Shown piece after piece: positions 14,080 through 21,333 of a DNA stretch of 24,700 bases. Every line of letters begins with the position of its first letter. Within the stretch, counting starts at the first letter, position 1. The position numbers and the translations under genes are program-made. The DNA is from Patescibacteria group bacterium. Lineage in GTDB: Bacteria > Patescibacteriota > Microgenomatia > UBA10105 > UBA927. The stretch is from positions 6,568-31,267 of the forward strand of contig DPYI01000002.1 in the NCBI GenBank assembly GCA_003545435.1, in the 5' to 3' direction. A model generated the notes under the pieces. It did no database searches, was not told the origin of the DNA, and saw only the letters and a list, made by a program, of their open reading frames with translations.

Positions 14080-15063
14080 ATGAATATCTTAATCACCGGA
14101 GGAGCAGGATATATAGGGTCAATAACGAATTGGTTCCTGAAATCCAAAGGACATACGACTGTTGTTTTTGATAATTTAGAAAACGGTCACAAAGAGGCTG
14201 TGGGAGATACACAGCTTATTGTCGGAGACCTTCGGAACAAAGAAGATATCAGAAAAGTTTTTTCCGACGGCCGATTTGATGCAGTCATCCATTTTGCTGC
14301 GCTTGCCCTCGCAGGCGAATCCATGGAAAAGCCGTATGAGTATTTCTACAATAATATTACCGGAGGACTGAATCTGCTGGAAGCAATGCGGGAAACAACC
14401 TGTAAAACAATTATTTTTTCTTCAACGTGCGCGGTGTACGGATTTCCAAAAAACCTTCCGGTAGCAGAAGAGTCGCCCATCGCTCCGGCATCCGTCTACG
14501 GAGCGTCAAAACGCAATTTTGAGGAGATTTTACACTGGTACGATACAATTTACTCGATAAAACACGCGAATCTCCGGTATTTTAATGCATGCGGAGCTCT
14601 TCCTGACGGATCATTAGGAGAAGATCATAAACCGGAAACACATATTATTCCCGTTGCACTGTCAAAGGCAGTATCCGGAGAATCCTTTCCGCTGTTTGGA
14701 AAGGACTACCAGACGCAGGATGGCACGTGTATCCGCGATTATATCCACGTTTTAGACTTGGCTGACGCCCACCTGAAGGCTGTTGAATATTTGCAAGGTA
14801 AAGATACAACCGTATCTATTAACTTAGGTGTGGGAAGAGGATATTCCAACATGGAGGTGCTTCATGCAGTTGAAGAAGTGACAGGAAAAAAACTGAAAAC
14901 AGTTGACAAGCCGAGGCGATGGGGAGATCCGGATGCTATATATGCCGATAACACACAAGCCAAAGAACTGCTTGGTTGGGAGCCGCAATTTACGGACATT
15001 ACTTCCATCATCCAAACTGCATGGAAATGGCATGAGAAACACCCGTTGGGATATAAGAGTTAA
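14080..15063 (+). CDS. galE: UDP-glucose 4-epimerase
   Basis: 327 aa, usual length for GalE. It shows GGAGYIGS (7-14), D31-N-L at the NAD ribose, DAVIHFAALALAGES (67-81), SSTCAVYG (114-121), the catalytic Y140-G-A-S-K144 and NLRYFNACGALPDGSLGEDHKPETHIIP (164-191). GDPDAIYAD and LGWEPQF come near the C terminus. The NACGA, GEDHxPETHxIP and RGDPD-like blocks identify GalE rather than other epimerases. It interconverts UDP-glucose and UDP-galactose (or the N-acetyl forms) in the cytoplasm. One difference from the textbook enzyme is that the histidine usual after YIGS is isoleucine here. The start lies directly behind an AT-rich 8-bp tandem array with no Shine-Dalgarno sequence. Its 3' end faces the minus-strand glycosyltransferase fragment, ten bases away. 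Confidence 0.92.
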   Translation: MNILITGGAGYIGSITNWFLKSKGHTTVVFDNLENGHKEAVGDTQLIVGDLRNKEDIRKVFSDGRFDAVIHFAALALAGESMEKPYEYFYNNITGGLNLLEAMRETTCKTIIFSSTCAVYGFPKNLPVAEESPIAPASVYGASKRNFEEILHWYDTIYSIKHANLRYFNACGALPDGSLGEDHKPETHIIPVALSKAVSGESFPLFGKDYQTQDGTCIRDYIHVLDLADAHLKAVEYLQGKDTTVSINLGVGRGYSNMEVLHAVEEVTGKKLKTVDKPRRWGDPDAIYADNTQAKELLGWEPQFTDITSIIQTAWKWHEKHPLGYKS

Positions 15064-15073
15064 GAAGAATGGG

Positions 15074-15637
15074 TTATGTGTTTAGAGCGGAAGAATACCC
15101 CGGATAAATAACAGAGAGCCTAGAAGGATCAATGTGCAATAGTTTTTCCGCGTCTCGTTTTGTTGCCTCTGAATCACATAAGAAGTGCTGACATTCCCGT
15201 TTTGCCCATTTCAAACGATGATTTTGAACTGAAATGATTGTTTTATCAAAACTTTCAGGATAATGAAGAAAACTTACGTCATGAATTGTCGTTATCCCTC
15301 TTACTCCTTTTCCTAGAGGCGGCTGCGTCCAATCACTGCTCCAAAAGACGTCTAAGGGGCCGGTAAACCAGGGTATTGGTATGATATGAAGAATATTCCA
15401 TAACCAATCAAGTATGGTTGGAGGAAGGGAGATGATAACTGTTTTGACAGAGGGATTACTATTTTTTACCTCATCGCAAAAAGTTTCTAATTTATTTCTC
15501 TGCCGAAGGGAAGATCCAAAAAGAACATACGTATTGTTTGTATCTAATTGTATAATCTGTTTCACCATTTCTCGGACATATCTTCCGACCCCCGTCCCTT
15601 CGTAAACCACCTGGCTGATATCAATGCCGACATTCAT
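15074..15637 (-). pseudogene. truncated GT4 glycosyltransferase, N-terminal domain only
   Basis: 187 aa on the minus strand, the only gene in that direction. It starts MNVGIDISQVVYEGTGVGRYV, the N-terminal Rossmann domain of GT4 enzymes. It continues with ITTIHDVSFLHYPESF (about 121-136), a CDSEATKRDAEKLL segment and LSVIYPGYS, then stops after SALNT. In intact relatives the VIYPG turn links to the C-terminal, donor-binding domain with the E-x7-E motif; here that whole half is missing. Its plus-strand neighbour beginning at 15699 is an intact homologue of about twice the length. The break lies ten bases from the galE stop, which suggests that galE or its flank arrived by a rearrangement that removed the 3' half. 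Alone it should not transfer sugar; a residual role cannot be excluded. Confidence 0.75.
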
Positions 15638-15649
15638 AGGTTATTCCTT

Positions 15650-15655
15650 ATTATA
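15650..15655 (-). promoter_or_regulatory. candidate -10 element (TATAAT) for the minus-strand GT4 fragment
   Basis: Read on the minus strand this is a perfect TATAAT, 12 bases before the ATG at 15637. No good -35 hexamer lies 16-18 bases further upstream. It sits in the 61-base divergent gap, the only place in the window where transcription must start in both directions. Confidence 0.35.
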
Positions 15656-15685
15656 CATACACTTTATACTTCACACATAATACCG

Positions 15686-15691
15686 TATACT
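15686..15691 (+). promoter_or_regulatory. candidate -10 element (TATACT) for the plus-strand GT4 gene
   Basis: TATACT ends seven bases before the ATG at 15699, which would put the transcript start at or next to the start codon and give a leaderless mRNA. A weak -35-like TTTATA lies 17 bases upstream (15663-15668). No ribosome binding site is present, which fits leaderless translation. A second TATACT at 15665-15670 shows the motif is also part of the local low-complexity sequence. Confidence 0.35.
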
Positions 15692-15698
15692 TACAGCG

Positions 15699-16859
15699 AT
15701 GATTATCGCAATTGACGGGTATGAGGCAAATGTCGATAAGCGCGTTGGAATCGGCAGGTATGCGTATGAAATACTGCGACATATATATCTCATAAGACAG
15801 AATACGGCGGGTAATAAAGAGAGTATCCAATTCCGTATATACCTTCCGGATAAGCCAAAACTGGATATGCCTAAGGAAACGTACTGGTGGCAGTACCGGG
15901 TAGTCTGGCCAGGGCGCTTCTTTACCGTTCTGGGGCTTCCTTTACGGCTTATGATAGACCGGCCGCAGGCAGATGTCGTATTTTCGCCGACCCATTATAT
16001 TCCCCGGTTCACGGCTATTCCCAGATTGATGTCGATAATGGATCTTTCATACCTAACCTACCCGCACCTGTTTCGAAAGAAGGATTTCCACCAATTGCTC
16101 CATTGGACAGCCTATTCCGTCGTTCATGCAACCGGTATTTTCACGATCAGCGAGTTTAGCAAACATGCTATAATTGAGGCATACCATGTTCCTGCGGATC
16201 GGGTTGTCGTGACCCACCCCGGTTTTTCTATGGACACAAAAACTATCAGGAAAGAAATCCAGAAGAAATACAAACTCACTTCGCCCTACATTCTCTCGGT
16301 GGGAACGATTCAGCCTCGAAAAAATTACGCAATGCTCATAGAAGCCTTTGCAAAATATATAAAAATCCTTGGCGATAAGGAAACGGATTTGGTCGTTGTC
16401 GGGAAAAAGGGGTGGTTATATGAGCCGATTCTCCAGGCGCCGAAGAAATACGGTGTTTCTGATCGGGTGAAATTCCTTTCATTTGTTCCGGATGGTGATT
16501 TACCCTCTCTGTATGCAGGCGCCCAGTGTTTTTGTCTTCCCAGCCTGTATGAGGGCTTTGGGCTGCCTGTTCTGGAGGCTATGGCTGTCGGGTGTCCGGT
16601 AGTGGTGAGTAACTCCTCCAGCCTGCCTGAAATAGCCGGAAAAGCCGGTATTTACGTAGACCCGCAGGATGCAGACTCCATTGCGAAAGGATTGGATAAA
16701 GCCATACAAGAAAAAGATACTGCGGAAGGAAAAAAGAGGATTGCAGTGGGGATTGAGCAGATGAAAAAGTTTACGTGGGAGAACGCAGCCAGAGAAACGC
16801 TGAAAGTCTTAATGGAAGCGGGAGGGGAAAGGGGAATGCAGTATGCGTGCAATAATTGA
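15699..16859 (+). CDS. GT4 family glycosyltransferase
   Basis: A 386-aa GT-B enzyme with both domains. The N-terminal acceptor domain starts MIIAIDGYEANVDKRVGIGRY and includes MSIMDLSYLTYPHLF and a THPGFS interdomain turn. The C-terminal donor domain has YILSVGTIQPRKNYAMLIEA, KFLSFVPDGDLPSLYAGA, and LPSLYEGFGLPVLEAMAVG with the E285-x7-E293 nucleotide-sugar motif. This is the mannosyl/rhamnosyl-type GT4 layout with retaining chemistry, cytoplasmic or at the inner membrane face. It diverges from the truncated homologue on the minus strand, so the pair may be an old inverted duplication. The next gene starts inside its 3' end. Donor and acceptor are not determined. Confidence 0.9.
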   Translation: MIIAIDGYEANVDKRVGIGRYAYEILRHIYLIRQNTAGNKESIQFRIYLPDKPKLDMPKETYWWQYRVVWPGRFFTVLGLPLRLMIDRPQADVVFSPTHYIPRFTAIPRLMSIMDLSYLTYPHLFRKKDFHQLLHWTAYSVVHATGIFTISEFSKHAIIEAYHVPADRVVVTHPGFSMDTKTIRKEIQKKYKLTSPYILSVGTIQPRKNYAMLIEAFAKYIKILGDKETDLVVVGKKGWLYEPILQAPKKYGVSDRVKFLSFVPDGDLPSLYAGAQCFCLPSLYEGFGLPVLEAMAVGCPVVVSNSSSLPEIAGKAGIYVDPQDADSIAKGLDKAIQEKDTAEGKKRIAVGIEQMKKFTWENAARETLKVLMEAGGERGMQYACNN

Positions 16860-17442
16860 TTTTTGGGTATTTTTGGCAACGTTAACCGGACTAATTCCGA
16901 GCCACACAATACGGTTATTTTTTTACCGTTATTTTTTCCGCGTGAAGATCGGAAAAGACAGCACTATCCATTGGCTGGCTCGATTTAATCAGCCGTCCGG
17001 AATTTCTATCGGACATAATACCGTCATTGGCAATGACGCGTTTCTTGACGGACGGGTAAAAAGGGAGTGGAAGGGGAGGAGGCCAAACGCGCTAACCTAT
17101 CTTCAGGAATTTTTCTCTCCCCGCGAGCACCCGTTAACAATCGGAAACAACGTGTCGATTGCAGGAGAAGTGCGGATTTTCACTATGCAACACGATATTG
17201 ATGATCCTGATTTTAAGGAAGTAAGCAGCCCGGTTATTATAGAGGATTATGTCGTCATCGGAACCAGAGTGACAATTCTTCCGGGTGTCACAATCGGAAA
17301 AGGCGCGGTGGCGGCCAGCGGAGCAGTCGTGACGCACGATATAGCGCCTTTCACTGTAGTTGGCGGGATCCCGGCAGTGTTTATCCGCAACAGAGCAAAA
17401 AATCTTCGGTATACGCTTAAATTTGCGCGGTTATTTCAATGA
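16843..17442 (+). CDS. hexapeptide-repeat O-acetyltransferase (left-handed beta-helix)
   Basis: 199 aa. Hexapeptide-type turns appear at 55-67 (ISIGHNTVIGNDA), 99-110 (TIGNNVSIAGEV) and 131-163 (IEDYVVIGTRVTILPGVTIGKGAVAASGAVV), followed by the IPAVFIRNRAKN cap found in LacA/WcaF-type acetyltransferases. H117 in FTMQHDIDDPDF is the likely catalytic histidine. These enzymes move acetyl from acetyl-CoA to a sugar hydroxyl; O-acetylation of the glycan made here is the expected job. Between the first turns and TIGNN there is a basic loop of roughly 28 residues (71-98, VKREWKGRRPN...), longer than the few residues usual at this point. The N terminus is hydrophobic. The ATG overlaps the upstream gene by 17 bases, with a purine-rich GGAGGGG 15-21 bases upstream. 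Confidence 0.87.
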   Translation: MRAIIDFWVFLATLTGLIPSHTIRLFFYRYFFRVKIGKDSTIHWLARFNQPSGISIGHNTVIGNDAFLDGRVKREWKGRRPNALTYLQEFFSPREHPLTIGNNVSIAGEVRIFTMQHDIDDPDFKEVSSPVIIEDYVVIGTRVTILPGVTIGKGAVAASGAVVTHDIAPFTVVGGIPAVFIRNRAKNLRYTLKFARLFQ

Positions 17443-18326
17443 GCTGTACGTCTCCCATGGATCTATCAATTATTATTACCAGCCGTAATACACGAGAACT
17501 GCTATCACGCTGCGTATCACGTGTGTATCAAACTCTCAAAAACGCTGATTTTTCCTTTGAAATTATCGTTGCGGACAATGCATCAACAGACGGATCTCGG
17601 AGTATGCTTCAGAAGAAATTCAATACCGTTGTTCTTATTGCAAACAAAACAAATGTCGGTTTCGGAAAAGCAAATAATCAGGGGATTCGAAAAAGCAAAG
17701 GAGAATATATAGTACTGCTTAATTCCGATACGGAAGTCCTGCCACATGCAGTCCAGAAATTATTGTCTTTTTCCCGATCTCACAGGAACTGCTTTGTCGG
17801 ACCAAAACTGGTAAATCCAGATGGTTCAGCGCAAACATCCTGCGGACCATTTTTCACAATACCGGTTATTTTTGCAATTCTTTTTTTGAAAGGAGACATC
17901 TTCGGGGTAACCCGCTGGTCCCCCAACTCTACGAAAAAAGTTGATTGGGTGTCCGGAGCCTGTTTGATAGCTCCCAAAAAAGTTTTTCTGGACGGACTCC
18001 TGTTTGATGAAGACATATTTATGTATATGGACGAGATAGACCTTCTCTATAGAGCAAGAAAAAAAGGATATGCAGCATACTTTTATCCGGAATCAACCGT
18101 AGTTCATCTGGGAAGCGGAAGCTCGATTGATAAACGGAAGGGGCCGATTCTGAATATATTCAGAGGATTTCAGTTGTTTTATAGGAAACACTTCCCCGGT
18201 TGGCGTCTATTGGTCCTGAGAGGTATGCTACAATGCAAAGCATTCCTTGGCATTTTCATCGGATATATGACCGGAAACAGAGAGTTACAAACTACGTATG
18301 AAGAAGCTAGCAGATTGGTTCACTAA
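17439..18326 (+). CDS. GT2 glycosyltransferase, rhamnosyltransferase (WbbL)-like
   Basis: 295 aa. It shows LSIIITSRNTRELL (9-22), IIVADNASTDGS (42-53), TNVGFGKANNQGI (71-83), IVLLNSDTEVLP (91-102, DxD), VDWVSGACLIAPKKVF and MYMDEIDLLYRARKKGY. The NVGFxxANNxG, LLNSDTE and D-E-x-D-L-x-x-R motifs define the WbbL/rhamnosyltransferase-like branch of GT2, which usually transfers deoxyhexoses or related sugars to lipid-linked intermediates. The ATG overlaps the acetyltransferase stop (ATGA); a second ATG at 17457, six codons in, fits the family N terminus slightly better. The 3' end overlaps the next gene by 29 bases. A paralogue with the same motifs starts at 24027. Confidence 0.88.
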   Translation: MSCTSPMDLSIIITSRNTRELLSRCVSRVYQTLKNADFSFEIIVADNASTDGSRSMLQKKFNTVVLIANKTNVGFGKANNQGIRKSKGEYIVLLNSDTEVLPHAVQKLLSFSRSHRNCFVGPKLVNPDGSAQTSCGPFFTIPVIFAILFLKGDIFGVTRWSPNSTKKVDWVSGACLIAPKKVFLDGLLFDEDIFMYMDEIDLLYRARKKGYAAYFYPESTVVHLGSGSSIDKRKGPILNIFRGFQLFYRKHFPGWRLLVLRGMLQCKAFLGIFIGYMTGNRELQTTYEEASRLVH

Positions 18327-21300
18327 TACCGGATTATATAGTATCGCGCTTTTTCTTCTTGCGTTCATTCCGCTGTACCCGAAATTACCCTTGATCGATG
18401 TTGTCCAGACATGGGCATACATCCGGCTGGAGGATTTTTTTATTGCCATATCCTGTATTATTTTTATTTGGATAAAAATCAGGGAACGGAAATTTCCCCA
18501 AACACCCCTGAATGTTCCCATCATCACCTATTTTATCATTGTCGGAATTTCTCTTATTCATGCGCTTTTGTTCATATTTCCGCGGTTTCCGACGCAGCTA
18601 TTCGGGCATTTAGCGGTATTACACTACCTTCGGCGCGTCGAATATATTTTTTGCTTTTTCCTTGCTTTTGAAGCATTTCGAAGGAAACCCAAACTTGGAG
18701 GGGTCATAACCGTTTTGTCTCTCACTTTTTTAGGCGTGATTCTGTACGGATTCGGTCAGAAATTTTTCGGATTTCCTGCATTTTTGACCATGAATGAAGA
18801 GTTTGCCAAAGGAATTCCTCTTCGCCTGCCCTCAACAGCACGTATTCCCTCCACGTTCGGCGGACATTACGACCTGGGAGCGTTTCTTGTTTTTATGATT
18901 CCCATCATGGGGAGTATGATTTTTGCAGTAAAGAAGTGGTTTTTGAAAATTCTGTATTTCATTCTCGCTTTAGGCGGGCTGATTATTCTTCTTTTTACAG
19001 CTTCCCGCATATCATTCGGCGTGTATCTGGTCGCAATGTCTCTCATGCTTGTATGGCAAAAGAAGGTACTTCTCATCATTCCGGTCATTGCGTTTAGCAT
19101 TTTTGTATTGATGTATACCAGTGGCGCGTCAGAGCGGTTTTATAAAACATTCAGGGTCAGCAATGTCGTTATTGATCTTTCTACCGGAAAACCTATAGGG
19201 ACGCTGGATAAACTTGAAGGAACAAGCGCAACATTGGAAAGAAGTGAATCGCCCGATGAGGAAACCCTCCCAAAGGGAAGCGAATTTATAAATATTCCTG
19301 GTTACGCAGTTCCCGCGTACACCGGTCCTGCGTCCTCTGAAGCGTCAGGGTCAACCCAACCGGAAACGGAAGTTCGGAATGTAGCATATCTGACGACAGA
19401 AGGGTTAAAAAAAGGAACCGGAGAGGTAGCGACGATCTCCGGAAGTTTCCTCATACAAAAAGCTCTGGTCTATGACATATCCATAACAACGAGACTTCAG
19501 GCACAGTGGCCTCGGGCGATCGCTGCATTTAAACGGAATATTCTTTTGGGAAGCGGGTTATCATCTCTCTCTCTGGCAGCTGACGGTGATTATCACAGGA
19601 TGCTCGGAGAAACGGGTCTTTTGGGCGCAGTAGCATTCCTTGGAATTATCATAAGCGCATTCGTTGTTTTCTTGCAGTTGAAAGATAAAGCAGACGCAAT
19701 GACCCGGTCGCTGAGTATTGGTGTATTTGCAGGTTTGAGCGGGCTTTTGTGTAACGCGGTCTTAATAGACGTATTTGAGGCTTCCAAGGTGGCATTTTCT
19801 TTCTTTCTTATATTGGGATTTACGATTTCCGCCCTGGTTTTTAAAAATACCGTCAAGATTCAGTACTTCCTGCTTCTTAAAAAAATATTTACCCATCCAA
19901 TTGCGTATATAGCATATCTTATTATCGCTGTTTTTCTTATTTGGGGAGGGGCATTGTCTGTGTATTTCTTGGGGGATGATTTTACCTGGACCAGATGGGC
20001 AGCGCAAAGTTCCATTCCGGATATTATCAGATACTTTACTCATGCAGAGGGTTTCTTTTACCGCCCCCTTCCTAAATTATGGTATTTCCTTTTATTTTCC
20101 GTGTTTTGGCTCAAACCCTTTCCCTACCATTTAGTATCGCTTGTTTTGGCAGCAGGCATTACATCCTTTTTGTATATATTCCTCAAGGAAAAAGGGATTC
20201 CTTGGGTTATCGCGTGGGGAACAGCATTTGTTTTTGCGACTCTTTCGATCCACCATGAAAATATTTTTTGGATATCCGGTCACAGCAGTCTTTTGGCGTC
20301 CATTTTTCTGATAGGAAGCCTGGTCATGTTCCAGCGTATTTGGAAAGGGGTGAGCAGAATACCGCTTCTGACCTTAGGCGTGGGTGTCGTATTCTTATTT
20401 TGTTCAATGCTTTCCTATGACGGCATGCTGGTGGTGCCTCTTATTATCTTTATGGTGTCCGTATTCGTATATAAAAGGGGAGTAAAGACATGGCCGATTC
20501 TCCTTCTTATTCCTCTCTATTGGATCATCAGAACGTATGCAGGTGCGCTTCCCCCCTCGGGAGATTACGGGTATAAGTGGACGACTTTTTTGGTCAACGC
20601 GATCGGCAACGGTATCGGGTACATCGGAGGAATATTCATAGGACCCATGGCTCTTGAATACATTTCTTCAGTGCGGCTGACATTAAAACAATACCTTCCT
20701 CACGTCACTGTCATTTCCGTATGCGTCTTATCCGGTTGTTTGATGTGGGGATACCGCATGCGGAAACATCTCGCCCTTTATACGGAAGTTATTGTTTTTT
20801 TCCTCTGCTGGGTAATCAGCAGCATTGCATATCTTGGTCTAGGAAATGCGTCAGAACGGTATGCACTCATTCCCTCGATTTTCTTTGTTATTGCGCTTTG
20901 TCTATTATATTCCCAGGTATGGAAAAAATTTCATAGTATTTTGTATACTGTACCCTTCACGTTTGTTGTTCTGGGAATCGCATGGTGGAACATAGGACAG
21001 GTACAGCGACTGGAAGGTGATTGGAAAAAAGCAAGCGACATAGCCCAAACATCGCTTCTTGCCATAAAACGCGAAGTGTACCCGCCAAAAGATGATTTGA
21101 CGTTTTTCTTTATCAATCCGCCGATCCGGTACGGCCGGGCGTGGATATTCCCGATCGGACTGAACGATGCCCTATGGCATATGTTCCGCGATAATCTCTA
21201 TGCAGTCAACATTGTCCCGTCCATCAAAGCTGCGTATGATTTCCCGACTTACAAAGGGACACGGTATGTGTATGTATTTGAAGAGTATGAACTAAAAAAA

Positions 21301-21333
21301 GGATTTATGAAAGTCAGTGAAATTCCGAAATGA
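18298..21333 (+). CDS. O-antigen ligase/polymerase-like domain fused to a GT-C-like domain (1011 aa)
   Basis: Two membrane modules sit in one frame. Residues ~1-520 look like an O-antigen ligase (Wzy_C/WaaL type). About ten helices are interrupted by a long extracytoplasmic loop (about 282-410, rich in S, T, E, G and P), then RLQAQWPRAIAAFKRNILLG, GSGLSSLSL, and DYHRMLGETGLLG, where family members usually have H-N-x-x-L before the G-x-x-G. Residues ~530-1011 form a second polytopic unit with YFLGDDFTW (D560-D561 in the first loop), YRPLPKLWYFL, LSIHHENIFWISGHSS and an ectodomain tail, resembling a GT-C/GT39-like transferase. The usual ligase length is 400-500, so the gene is a true double-length fusion with no internal start needed. 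It may couple sugar transfer to chain ligation or polymerisation. Confidence 0.78.
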   Translation: MKKLADWFTNTGLYSIALFLLAFIPLYPKLPLIDVVQTWAYIRLEDFFIAISCIIFIWIKIRERKFPQTPLNVPIITYFIIVGISLIHALLFIFPRFPTQLFGHLAVLHYLRRVEYIFCFFLAFEAFRRKPKLGGVITVLSLTFLGVILYGFGQKFFGFPAFLTMNEEFAKGIPLRLPSTARIPSTFGGHYDLGAFLVFMIPIMGSMIFAVKKWFLKILYFILALGGLIILLFTASRISFGVYLVAMSLMLVWQKKVLLIIPVIAFSIFVLMYTSGASERFYKTFRVSNVVIDLSTGKPIGTLDKLEGTSATLERSESPDEETLPKGSEFINIPGYAVPAYTGPASSEASGSTQPETEVRNVAYLTTEGLKKGTGEVATISGSFLIQKALVYDISITTRLQAQWPRAIAAFKRNILLGSGLSSLSLAADGDYHRMLGETGLLGAVAFLGIIISAFVVFLQLKDKADAMTRSLSIGVFAGLSGLLCNAVLIDVFEASKVAFSFFLILGFTISALVFKNTVKIQYFLLLKKIFTHPIAYIAYLIIAVFLIWGGALSVYFLGDDFTWTRWAAQSSIPDIIRYFTHAEGFFYRPLPKLWYFLLFSVFWLKPFPYHLVSLVLAAGITSFLYIFLKEKGIPWVIAWGTAFVFATLSIHHENIFWISGHSSLLASIFLIGSLVMFQRIWKGVSRIPLLTLGVGVVFLFCSMLSYDGMLVVPLIIFMVSVFVYKRGVKTWPILLLIPLYWIIRTYAGALPPSGDYGYKWTTFLVNAIGNGIGYIGGIFIGPMALEYISSVRLTLKQYLPHVTVISVCVLSGCLMWGYRMRKHLALYTEVIVFFLCWVISSIAYLGLGNASERYALIPSIFFVIALCLLYSQVWKKFHSILYTVPFTFVVLGIAWWNIGQVQRLEGDWKKASDIAQTSLLAIKREVYPPKDDLTFFFINPPIRYGRAWIFPIGLNDALWHMFRDNLYAVNIVPSIKAAYDFPTYKGTRYVYVFEEYELKKGFMKVSEIPK

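Noticed and set aside
15061..15110. Bidirectional terminator between galE and the minus-strand GT4 fragment
   Set aside because: The genes are only ten bases apart and I see no hairpin with a T tract at the junction.
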